Below, piece after piece: positions 38,374 to 50,302 of a stretch of DNA of 64,000 nucleotides. The translations under genes and the position numbers were made by a program. Numbering within the stretch: position 1 is the stretch's first letter; each line of letters starts with the position of its first letter. The DNA lies in assembly GCF_051401765.1 (NCBI RefSeq), contig NW_027480423.1, forward strand, positions 10,168,001 to 10,232,000, written 5' to 3'. The notes under the pieces were generated by a model, which did not search any database, was not told the origin of the DNA, and saw only the letters and a list, made by a program, of their open reading frames with translations. This DNA is from Calliopsis andreniformis (lineage: Eukaryota > Arthropoda > Insecta > Hymenoptera > Andrenidae).

Positions 38374-40020
38374 GCAAGAAGCATAATATACAATATAAAT
38401 ATAACAGATTTTCCATCGTATAAAACGAATAACAGCAATCAGTGTGACAGTTATGGTCATTTCTACGTTCCGGGCTACCTAGGCTTCACTCTAGGACGTT
38501 GCTCCACCAGATCGAATAGTTAGGGCCTATGAAGTCAACGCCAGAAGCATAAAATACAATAAAGGTGCAACAGATTTTCCATCGTATAAAACGAATAACA
38601 GCAATCAGTGTGAAAGTAATGGTCATTTCTACGTTCCGGTCAACCTAGGCGTCACTCTAGGGCGTTGCTCCACCACGTCTAATAGCTACGGCCTTAGAAG
38701 TCAACGCCAGGAGCATAAAATACAATATAAATACAACAGCTTTTCCATCGTATAACATGAATAACTGCAAACACTGTGCAAGTAATGGTCATTTCTACGT
38801 TCCGGGCAACCTAGGCTGCACTCTAGGGTGTTGCTCCACCAGATGGAATAGCTAGGGCCTTAGAAGGGAACGCCCGAAGCATAAAATGCAAAATAAATAT
38901 AACTGCTTTTCCATCGTACGAAACGAATAACAGCAAACAGTCTGAAAGTACTGGTCTTTTCTACGTTCCGGGTAACCTAGGTTTGACACTAGGGCGTTGC
39001 TCCACCAGACCGAATAGCCAGGGACTTAGATTTCAACGCCAGAAGGATAAAATACAATATAAGTCCACAGTTTTTCCATCGTATGAAATGAATAATTGCA
39101 GACATTGTGAAAATAATGGTCATTTCTACGTTCCGGGTTACCTAGGTTTCACACTAGGGCGTTGCTCCACCAGACCGAATAGCTAGGGACTTAGAATTCA
39201 ACGCCAGAAGGATAAAATACAATATAAATACAACAGTTTTTCCATCATATAAAACGAATAATTGCAACCCGTGTGAAAGTGATGGTCATTTGTACGTTCC
39301 AGGCAACCTAGGCTTCACTCTAGGGCGTTGCTCTACCAGATCGAATTGTTAGGGCCTAAGAAGTGGACGCCAGAGGCATAATATACAATATAAATATAAC
39401 AGTTTTTACATTGTATAAAACGAATAATAGCAATCAGTGTGAAAGTTGTGGTCATTTCTACGTTCCGGGCAACCTAGGCTTCGCTCTAGGGCGTTGCTCC
39501 ACCACGTCTAATAGATACGGCCTTAGAAGTCAACGCCAGGAGCATAAAATACAACATAAATACAACAGCTTTTCCATCGTATAAAATGAATAACTGCAAA
39601 CACTGTGCAAGTAATGGTCATTTCTACGTTCCGGGCAACCTAGGCTTCACTCTAGGGCGTTGCTCCACCAGACCGAATAGCTAGGGACTTAGAATTCAAT
39701 GCCAGAAGCATAAAATGCAATATATATAGAACAGCTTTTCCATCGTTTAAAACGAATAATAGCAACCAGTGTGAAAGTTATGGTCATTTCTACGTTCCGG
39801 GCAACCTAGGCTTCACTCTATGGCGTGCTCCACCAGATCGAATAGTTAGGGCTTTAGAAGTCAACGCCCGAAGCATTAAATACAATAAAGATGCAAGAGT
39901 TTTTCCATAGCATAACAGGAATAATTTCCACCAGTGTGAAGGTAATGGTATGGTCTACGTTCCGGGCAACCTAGGCTTCACTCTAGGGCGGTGCTCCACC
40001 AGATCAAATACTTAGGGCCT
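38374..40020 (+). repeat. Monomers including a block repeated at 40.7-41.3 kb
   Basis: About ten monomers, + orientation. Positions 38,695-39,267 match 40,684-41,256 at an offset of 1,989 bp. Shared features are GCAAACACTGTGCAAG, CTCTAGGGTGTTGC, AAATATAACTGCTTTTCC, ATTGCAGACATTGTG and CCGGGTTACC. Some monomers are short: ATAAGTCCACAG lacks bases compared with ATAAGTACAACAG, and CTATGGCGTGCTCC (39,818) is short by two. No gene or foreign sequence is seen. Confidence 0.8.
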
Positions 40021-42884
40021 GAGAAGTCAACGCCAAAAGAATAAAATACGATATAAGTACAACAGTTTTTCCATCGTATAAAATGAATGATTGCGAACAT
40101 TGTGAAAGTAATGGTCATTTCTACGTGCCTGGCAACCTACGCGTCACTCTAGGGCGTTGCTGCTCCACATCTGATAGCTACGGCCTTAGAAGTTAACGCC
40201 GGAAGCATAAAATACAATATAAATACAACAGCTTCGCCATCGTATAAAATGAATAATTGCAAACAGTGTGAAGGTAATGGTCACTTCTACGTTCCGAGCA
40301 ACCTAGGCTTCACTCTAGGGCGTTGCTCCACCAGATCGAATAGTTAGGGCCTAAGAAGTCAACGCCAGAAGCATAAAATACGATATAAATACAACAGCTT
40401 TTCCATCGTAGAAAACGATTAATGGCAACCAGTGCGAATGTTATGGTCATTTCTACGTTCCGGGAAACCTAGGCTTCAGTCTAGGGCCTTCCTCCACCAG
40501 ATCGAATAGTTAGGGCCTTAGAAGTCAACGCCAGAAGCATAAAATTCCATAAAGATGCAACAGCTTTCCATCGTATAACAGGAATAACTGCAAACAGTGT
40601 GATAGTACTGGTCATTACTACGTTCCGGGTAATCCAGGCTTCACTGTAGGGCGTTGCTCCACCAAATCGAATAGTTAGGGCCTTAGAAGTCAACGCCAGG
40701 AGCATAAAATACAACATAAATACAACAGCTTTTCCATCGTATAAAATGAATAACTGCAAACACTGTGCAAGTAATGGTCATTTCTACGTTCCGGGCAACC
40801 TAGGCTGCACTCTAGGGTGTTGCTCCACCAGATGGAATAGCTAGGGCCTTAGAAGTGAACGCCCGAAGCATAAAATGCAAAATAAATATAACTGCTTTTC
40901 CATCGTACGAAACGATAACAGCAACCAGTCTGAAAGTACTGGTCATTTCTACGTTCCGGGTAACCTAGGTTTCACACTAGGGCGTTGCTCCACCAGACCG
41001 AATAGCCAGGGACTTAGAATTCAACGCCAGAAGGATAAAATACAATATAAGTCCACTGTTTTTCCATCGTATGAAATGAATAATTGCAGACATTGTGAAA
41101 GTAATGGTCATTTCTACGTTCCGGGTTACCTAGGTTTCACACTAGGGCGTTGCTCCACCATACCGAATAGCTAGGGACTTAGAATTCAACGCCAGAAGGA
41201 TAAAATACAATATAAATACAACAGTTTTTCCATCATATAAAACGAATAATTGCAACCAGTATGAAAGTTCTGGTCATTTCTACGTTCCGGGCAGCCTAGG
41301 CTCCACTCTATGGCGCTCTTCCACCACATCGAATAGCTACGGCCTCAGAAGTCAACGCCTGAAGCATAAAATACAATAAAAATACAACAGTCTTTCCATC
41401 CTATATCAGGAATAATTGCAACCCGTGTAAAAGTGATGGTCATTTCTACGTTCCGGGCAACATAGGCTTCACTCTATGGCGTTTTTCCTCCACATCGAAT
41501 AGCTACGGCCGCAGAAGTCAACGCCTGAAGCATAAAATGCAATAAAAATACAACAGTCTTTCCATCGTATACCAGGAATAATTGCAACCCGTGTGAAAGT
41601 GATGGTCATTTGTACGTTCCAGGCAACCTAGGCTTCACTCTAGGGCGTTGCTCTACCAGATCGAATTGTTAGGGCCTAAGAAGTGAACGCCAGAAGCATA
41701 ATATACAATATAAATATAACAGTTTTCCCATTGTATAAAACGAATAATAGCAATCAGTGTGAAAGTTGTGGTCATTTCTACGTTCCGGGCAACCTAGGCT
41801 TCACTCTAGGGCGTTGCTCTACCAGATCGAATTGTTAGGGCCTAAGAAGTGAACGCCAGAAGCATAATATACAATATAAATACAACTGCTTTTCCATCGT
41901 ACAAAATCAATAATTGCCAACAGTGTGAAAGTAATGGTCATATCTACGTTCCGGGCAACCTAGGCTTCACTGTAGGTCGTTGCTCCACCCGATCGAATAG
42001 CTAGCGACTTACAATTAAACGCCAGAGGTATAAAATATAATAAAAATACAACAGTCCTTCCATCGTATAAAAGGAGTAATTGCAACCAGTGTGAAAGTAA
42101 TGGTCATTCCGACGTACCGGGCAACCTAGGCTTCACTCTAGAGCGTTGCTCCACCAGATCGAAGAGTTAGGGCCTTAGAAGACAACGCCAGAAGCATAAG
42201 ATACAATAAAGACGCAACAGTTTTTCCATCCTATAACAGGCATAATTGCAACCAGTGTGAAGGTAATGGTATGTTCTACGTTCCGGGCTACGTAGGCTTC
42301 ACTCAAGTGCGGTGCTCCACCAGATCAAACAGCTGGGGCCTAAGAAGTCAACGCCAGAAGCATAAAATACGATAAAGATGCAACAGTTTTACCATCGTAT
42401 AAAACGAATAATTGCAACCAGTGTGAAAGTTATGGTCATTTCTAAATTCCGAGCAACCTAGGCTTCACTCTATTGCGTTGCTCCAGCAGATTGAATAGTT
42501 AGGGCCTAAGAAGTGAACGCCAGAAGCATAAAATTCAATATAAATACAACAGTTTTTCCATCATATAAAACGAGTAATTGCAACCAGTATGAGAGTTATG
42601 GTCATTTCTACTTTCCAGGCAACCTACGCTACACACTAGGGCGTTGCTCCAACAGATTGAAGAGTCAGGGCCTTATAAGTCAACGCCCGAAGCATAAAAT
42701 GCAATAAAAATACAACAGTTTTTCCATCGTATAACAGGATTAATTGCAACCAGTTTGAATGTGATGGTCTTTTCTACGTTCGGGGCAACCTAGGCTTCAC
42801 TCTAGGGCGTTGCTCCACTAGATCGAATAGTTAGGGCCTAAGAAGTCAACGCCAGAAGCATAAAATACGATATAAATTCAACAG
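40021..42884 (+). repeat. Proximal, diverged version of the 45-53 kb higher-order repeat
   Basis: From about 41,170 to 42,800 the monomer order follows that at 46,320-47,780, 49,310-50,290 and 51,470-52,960. Positions 42,513-42,707 match 47,491-47,685 at an offset of 4,978 bp (30 monomers less two bases). Markers include CCACTCTATGGCGCTC, CATAGGCTTCACTC with GTTTTTCCTCC, ATTGCCAACAGTGTG, and GGTCATTCCGACGTACC with CTAGAGCGTTGC. This suggests an earlier copy now separated from the main tandem set by the third 34.9-kb-type block. Confidence 0.82.
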
Positions 42885-44130
42885 CTTTTCCATCGTATAA
42901 AACGAATAATTGCTACCAGTGTAAAAGTTATGGTCATTTCTACGTTCCGGGCAACCTAGGCTTCACCCTAGGGCGTTGTTCCACCAGATCGAATAGTTAG
43001 GGCCTAAGAAGTGAACGCCAGAAGCATAAAATACAATATAAATACAACAGTTTTTCCATCGTATAAAACGAATAATTGCAGCCAGTGTGAAGGTTATGGT
43101 CATTTCTACATTCCGAGCAACCTAGGCTTCACCCTAGGGCGTTGCTCCAACAGATTGAATAGTTAGGGCCTTAGAAGTCAACGCACAAAGCATAAAATGC
43201 AATATAAATACAACAGTTTTTCCATCGTATAACAGGATTAATTGCAACCAGTTTGAAAGTGATGGTCATTTCTACGTTCCGGGCAACCTAGGCTTCACTC
43301 TAGGGCGTTGCTCCACTAGATCGAATAGCTAGGGCCATAGAAGTCAACGCCAGAAGCATAAAATACGATATAAATACAACAGCTTTTCCATCGTATAAAA
43401 GGAATAATTGCAAACAGTGTGAAAGTAATGGTCATTTCTACGTTCCGGGCAACCTAGGCTTCACTCTAGGGCGTTGCTCCACCAGATCAAACAGTTAGGG
43501 CCTTAGAAGTCAACGCCCAAAGCATAAAATACAAAATAAATAGAACAGTTTTTCCATTGTATAAAACGAATAATTGCTACCAGTGTAAAAGTTATGGTCA
43601 TTTCTGCGTTCCGGGCAACCTAGGCTTCACCCTAGGGCGTTGTTCCACCAGATCGAATAGTTAGGGCCTAAGAAGTGAACGCCAGAAGCATAAAATACAA
43701 TATAAATACAACAGATTTTCCATCATATAAAACGAATAATTGCAACCAGTGTGAAAGCTATGGTCATTTCTACATTCCGAGCAACCTAGGCTTCACTCTA
43801 GGGCGTTGCTCCAACAGATTGAAGAGTCAGGGCCTTATAAGTCAACGCCCGAAGCATAAAATGCAATAAAAATACAACAGTTTTTCCATCGTATAACAGG
43901 ATTAATTGCAACCAGTTTGAATGTGATTGTCTTTTCTACGTTCCGGGCAACCTAGGCTTCACTCTAGGGCGTTGCTCCACTAGATCGAATAGTTAGGGCC
44001 TAAGAAGTCAACGCCAGAAGCATAAAATACGATGTAAATTCAACAGCTTTTCCATCGTATAAAACGAATAATGGTAACCAGTGTGAAAGTTATGGTCATT
44101 TCTACGTTCCGGTCAACCTAGGCTTCACTC
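42885..44130 (+). repeat. Seven-monomer block, copy 3 of 3
   Basis: Matches 34,922-36,172 and 37,246-38,373. Relative to copy 2 the offset is 5,639 bp, which is 34 monomers less five bases, so several small deletions lie between. It ends at CTTCACTCTAGGGCGGTGC, where copy 1 has CTTCACTCTAGGACGTTGC. Confidence 0.85.
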
Positions 44131-44994
44131 TAGGGCGGTGCTCCACCAGATCAAATAGTTACGGCCTAAGAAGTCAGCGCCAGAAGCATAAATTACAATA
44201 TAAGTACAACAGCTTTTCCATCGTATATAATGTATATTTGCAAACAGTGTGGAAGTAATTGTCATTTCTACGTTCCGGGCAACCTAGGCTTCACTCTAGG
44301 GCGTTGCTCTACCAGATCGAATTGTTAGGGCCTAAGAAGTGAACGCCAGAAGCATAATATACAATATAAATACAACTGCTTTTCCATCGTACAAAATGAA
44401 TAATTGCCAACAGTGTGAAAGTAACGGTCATATCTACGTTCCGGGCAACCTAGGCTTCACTGTAGGTCGTTGCTCCGCCAGATCGAATAGCTAGGGACTT
44501 AGAATTTAACGCCAGCAGGACAAAATGCAATATAAGTACAACAGTTTTTTCATCGTATAAAATGAATAATTGCAGACATTGTGAAAGTAATGGTCATTTC
44601 TACGTTCCGGTCAACCTAGGCGTCACTCTAGGGCGTTGCTCCACCACGTCTAATAGCTACGGCCTTAGAAGTCAACGCCAGGAGCATAAAATACAACATA
44701 AATACAACAGCTTTTCCATCGTATAAAATGAATAACTGCAAACACTGTGCAAGTAATGGTCATTTCTACGTTCCGGGCAACCTAGGCTTCACTCTAGGGC
44801 GTTGCTCCACCAGACCGAATAGCTAGGGCCTAAGAAGTCAACGCCAGAAGCATAAAATACGATATAAATTCAACAGCTTTTCCATCGTATAAAACGAATA
44901 ATGGTAACCAGTGTGAAAGTTATGGTCATTTCTACGTTCCGGTCAACCTAGGCTTCACTCTAGGACGTTGCTCCACCAGGTCGAATAGTTAGGG
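44131..44994 (+). repeat. Monomers leading into the 18-monomer repeat
   Basis: Five monomers, + orientation. They contain the same types found inside the following 18-monomer unit: ATAATGTATATTTGC with TGTGGAAGTAATTG, ATTGCCAACAGTG, ATTGCAGACATTG and GCAAACACTGTGC. The order differs, as in a partial copy. Confidence 0.78.
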
Positions 44995-47980
44995 CCTATG
45001 AAGTCAACGCCAGAAGCATAAAATACAATAAAGGTGCAACAGTTTTTCCATCGTATAACAGGAATAATTGCAACCAGTGTGAAGGTAATGGTATGTTCTA
45101 CGTTCCGGGCAACCTAGGCTTCACTCTAGGGCGGTGCTCCACCAGATCAAATAGTTACGGCCTAAGAAGTCAGCGCCAGAAGCATAAATTACAATATAAG
45201 TACAACAGCTTTTCCATCGTATATAATGTATATTTGCAAACAGTGTGGAAGTAATTGTCATTTCTACGTTCCGGGCAACCTAGGCTTCACGCTAGAGTGT
45301 TGCTCCACCAGATGGAATAGCTAGGGCCTTGGAAGTCAACGCCCGAAGCATAAAATGCAAAATAAATAGAACAGTTTTTCCATTGTATAAAACGAATAAC
45401 TGCAACCAGTGTGAAAGTACTGGTCATTTCTACGTTCCGGGTAACCTATGTTTCACTCTAGGGCGTTGCTCCACCAGATCGAATAGCTAGGGACTTAGAA
45501 TTTAACGCCAGAAGGATAAAATGCAATATAAGTACAACAGTTTTTTCATCGTATAAAATGAATAATTGCAGACATTGTGAAAGTAATGGTCATTTCTACG
45601 TTCCGGTCAACCTAGGCGTCACTCTAGGGCGTTGCTCCACCACGTCTAATAGCTACGGCCTTAGAAGTCAACGCCAGGAGCATAAAATACAACATAAATA
45701 CAACAGCTTTTCCATCGTATAAAATGAATAACTGCAAACACTGTGCAAGTAATGGTCATTTCTACGTTCCGGGCAACCTAGGCTTCACTCTAGGGCGTTG
45801 CTCCACCAGACCGAATAGCTAGGGACTTAGAATTCAATGCCAGAAGCATAAAATGCAATATAAATAGAACAGCTTTTCCATCGTAGAAAACGATTAATGG
45901 CAACCAGTGCGAATGTTATGGTCATTTCTACGTTCCGGGAAACCTAGGCTTCAGTCTAGGGCCTTCCTCCACCAGATCGAATAGTTAGGGTCTTAGAAGT
46001 CAACGCCAGAAGCATAAAATTCCATAAAGATGCAACAGCTTTCCATCGTATAACAGGAATAACTGCAAACAGTGTGATAGTACTGGTCATTACTACGTTC
46101 CGGGTAATCCAGGCTTCACTGTAGGGCGTTGCTCCACCAGACCGAATAGCCTGGGACTTAGAATTCAACGCCAGAAGGATAAAATACAATATAAGTCCAC
46201 AGTTTTTCCATCGTATGAAATGAATAATTGCAGACATTGTGAAAGTAATGGTCATTTCTACGTTCCCGGTTACCTAGGTTTCACACTAGGGCGTTGCTCC
46301 ACCAGACCGAATAGCTAGGGACTTAGAATTCAACGCCAGAAGGATAAAATACAATATAAATACAACAGTTTTTCCATCATATAAAACGAATAATTGCAAC
46401 CAGTATGAAAGTTCTGGTCATTTCTACGTTCCGGGCAGCCTAGGCTCCACCCTATGGCACTCTTCCACCACATCGAATAGCTACGGCCTCAGAAGTCAAC
46501 GCCTGAAGCATAAAATACAATAAAAATACAACAGTCTTTCCATCCTATATCAGGAATAATTGCAACCCGTGTGAAAGTGATGGTCATTTCTACGTTCCGG
46601 GCAACATAGGCTTCACTCTATGGCGTTTTTCCTCCACATCGAATAGCTACGGCCGCAGAAGTCAACGCCTGAAGCATAAAATGCAATAAAAATACAACAG
46701 TCTTTCCATCCTATAACAGGAATAATTGCAACCCGTGTGAAAGTGATGGTCATTTGTACGTTCCAGGCAACCTAGGCTTCACTCTAGGGCGTTGCTCTAC
46801 CAGATCGAATTGTTAGGGCCTAAGAAGTGAACGCCAGAAGCATAATATACAATATAAATACAACTGCTTTTCCATCGTACAAAATGAATAATTGCCAACA
46901 GTGTGAAAGTAATGGTCATATCTACGTTCCGGGCAACCTAGGCTTCACTGTAGGTCGTTGCTCCAACGGATCGAATAGCTAGCGACTTGCAATTAAACGC
47001 CAGAGGCATAAAATGTAATAAAAATACAACAGTCTTTCCATCGTATAAAAGGAGTAAATGCAACCAGTGTGAAAGTAATGGTCATTCCGACGTACCGGGC
47101 AACCTAGGCTTCACTCTAGAGCGTTGCTCCACCAGATCGAAGAGTTAGGGCCTTAGAAGACAACGCCAGAAGCATAAGATACAATAAAGACGCAACAGTT
47201 TTTCCATCGTATAACAGGCGTAATTGCAACCCGTGTGAAGGTAATGGTATGTTCTACGTTCCGGGCAACGTAGGCTTCACTCAAGTGCGGTGCTCCACCA
47301 GATCAAACAGCTGGGGCCTAAGAAGTCAACGCCAGAAGCATAAAATACGATAAAGATGCAACAGTTTTACCATCGTATAAAACGAATAATTGCAACCAGT
47401 GTGAAAGTTATGGTCATTTCTAAATTCCGAGCAACCTAGGCTTCACTCTATTGCGTTGCTCCAGCAGATTGAATAGTTAGGGCCTAAGAAGTGAAAGCCA
47501 GAAGCATAAAATTCAATATAAATACAACTGTTTTTCCATCATATAAAACGAGTAATTGCAACCAGTATGAAAGTTATGGTCATTTCTACTTTCCAGGCAA
47601 CCTACGCTACACACTAGGGCGTTGCTCCAACAGATTGAAGAGTCAGGGCCTTATAAGTCAACGCCCGAAGCATAAAATGCAATAAAAATACAACAGTTTT
47701 TCCATCGTATAACAGGATTAATTGCAACCAGTTTGAATGTGATGGTCTTTTCTACGTTCCGGGCAACCTAGGCTTCACTCTAGGGCGTTGCTCCACTAGA
47801 TCGAATAGTTAGGGCCTAAGAAGTCAACGCCAGAAGCATAAAATACGATATAAATTCAACAGCTTTTCCATCGTATAAAACGAATAATGGTAACCAGTGT
47901 GAAAGTTATGGTCATTTCTACGTTCCGGTCAACCTAGGCTTCACTCTAGGACGTTGCTCCACCAGGTCGAATAGTTAGGG
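44995..47980 (+). repeat. 2,986-bp, 18-monomer higher-order unit, copy A
   Basis: The unit begins at CCTATGAAGTC (44,995) and the next copy begins at the same motif at 47,981, 2,986 bp later (18 x 166 less two). Successive monomers carry GGTATGTTCTACG, ATAATGTATATTTGC, GCTAGAGTGTTGC, AACCTATGTTTCAC, ATTGCAGACATTG, GCAAACACTGTGC, GAAAACGATTAATGG, AAATTCCATAAAGATG, a CCGGTTACC type, CTATGGCACTC, GTTTTTCCTCC, ATTGCCAACAGTG, CTAGAGCGTTGC, CTCAAGTGCGG, CTAAATTCCGAGC and others. Confidence 0.92.
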
Positions 47981-50302
47981 CCTATGAAGTCAACGCCAGA
48001 AGCATAAAATACAATAAAGGTGCAACAGTTTTTCCATCGTATAACAGGAATAATTGCAACCAGTGTGAAGGTAATGGTATGTTCTACGTTCCGGGCAACC
48101 TAGGCTTCACTCTAGGGCGGTGCTCCACCAGATCAAATAGTTACGGCCTAAGAAGTCAGCGCCAGAAGCATAAATTACAATATAAGTACAACAGCTTTTC
48201 CATCGTATATAATGTATATTTGCAAGCAGTGTGGAAGTAATTGTCATTTCTACGTTCCGGGCAACCTAGGCTTCACGCTAGAGTGTTGCTCCACCAGATG
48301 GAATAGCTAGGGCCTTGGAAGTCAACGCCCGAAGCATAAAATGCAAAATAAATAGAACAGTTTTTCCATTGTATAAAACGAATAACTGCAACCAGTGTGA
48401 AAGTACTGGTCATTTCTACGTTCCGGGTAACCTATGTTTCACTCTAGGGCGTTGCTCCACCAGATCGAATAGCTAGGGACTTAGAATTTAACGCCAGAAG
48501 GATAAAATGCAATATAAGTACAACAGTTTTTTCATCGTATAAAATGAATAATTGCAGACATTGTGAAAGTAATGGTCATTTCTACGTTCCGGTCAACCTA
48601 GGCGTCACTCTAGGGCGTTGCTCCACCACGTCTAATAGCTACGGCCTTAGAAGTCAACGCCAGGAGCATAAAATACAACATAAATACAACAGCTTTTCCA
48701 TCGTATAAAATGAATAACTGCAAACACTGTGCAAGTAATGGTCATTTCTACGTTCCGGGCAACCTAGGCTTCACTCTAGGGCGTTGCTCCACCAGACCGA
48801 ATAGCTAGGGACTTAGAATTCAATGCCAGAAGCATAAAATGCAATATAAATAGAACAGCTTTTCCATCGTAGAAAACGATTAATGGCAACCAGTGCGAAT
48901 GTTATGGTCATTTCTACGTTCCGGGAAACCTAGGCTTCAGTCTAGGGCCTTCCTCCACCAGATCGAATAGTTAGGGTCTTAGAAGTCAACGCCAGAAGCA
49001 TAAAATTCCATAAAGATGCAACAGCTTTCCATCGTATAACAGGAATAACTGCAAACAGTGTGATAGTACTGGTCATTACTACGTTCCGGGTAATCCAGGC
49101 TTCACTGTAGGGCGTTGCTCCACCAGACCGAATAGCCTGGGACTTAGAATTCAACGCCAGAAGGATAAAATACAATATAAGTCCACAGTTTTTCCATCGT
49201 ATGAAATGAATAATTGCAGACATTGTGAAAGTAATGGTCATTTCTACGTTCCCGGTTACCTAGGTTTCACACTAGGGCGTTGCTCCACCAGACCGAATAG
49301 CTAGGGACTTAGAATTCAACGCCAGAAGGATAAAATACAATATAAATACAACAGTTTTTCCATCATATAAAACGAATAATTGCAACCAGTATGAAAGTTC
49401 TGGTCATTTCTACGTTCCGGGCAGCCTAGGCTCCACTCTATGGCGCTCTTCCACCACATCGAATAGCTACGGCCTCAGAAGTCAACGCCTGAAGCATAAA
49501 ATACAATAAAAATACAACAGTCTTTCCATCCTATATCAGGAATAATTGCAACCCGTGTGAAAGTGACGGTCATTTCTACGTTCCGGGCAACATAGGCTTC
49601 ACTCTATGGCGTTTTTCCTCCACATCGAATAGCTACGGCCGCAGAAGTCAACGCCTGAAGCATAAAATGCAATAAAAATACAACAGTCTTTCCATCCTAT
49701 AACAGGAATAATTGCAACCCGTGTGAAAGTGATGGTCATTTGTACGTTCCAGGCAACCTAGGCTTCACTCTAGGGCGTTGCTCTACCAGATCGAATTGTT
49801 AGGGCCTAAGAAGTGAACGCCAGAAGCATAATATACAATATAAATATAACAGTTTTTCCATTGTATAAAACGAATAATAGCAATCAGTGTGAAAGTTGTG
49901 GTCATTTCTACGTTCCGGGCAACCTAGGCTTCACTCTAGGGCGTTGCTCTACCAGATCGAATTGTTAGGGCCTAAGAAGTGAACGCCAGAAGCATAATAT
50001 ACAATATAAATACAACTGCTTTTCCATCGTACAAAATGAATAATTGCCAACAGTGTGAAAGTAATGGTCATATCTACGTTCCGGGCAACCTAGGCTTCAC
50101 TGTAGGTCGTTGCTCCACCCGATCGAATAGCTAGCGACTTACAATTAAACGCCAGAGGCATAAAATATAATAAAAATACAACAGTCTTTCCATCGTATAA
50201 AAGGAGTAATTGCAACCAGTGTGAAAGTAATGGTCATTCCGACGTACCGGGCAACCTGGGCTTCACTCTAGAGCGTTGCTCCACCAGATCGAAGAGTTAG
50301 GG
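47981..50302 (+). repeat. 18-monomer higher-order unit, copy B (14 monomers, shortened)
   Basis: Matches copy A nearly base for base from 47,981 to about 49,830. It then has one extra monomer (ATATAACAGTTTTTCCATTG, GTGAAAGTTGTGG), follows copy A again to CTAGAGCGTTGC, and stops at 50,302, lacking the last five monomers of copy A. Length is 2,322 bp (14 x 166 less two). Differences from A include CTCTATGGCGCTC against CCCTATGGCACTC and TTGCAAGCAG against TTGCAAACAG. Confidence 0.9.
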
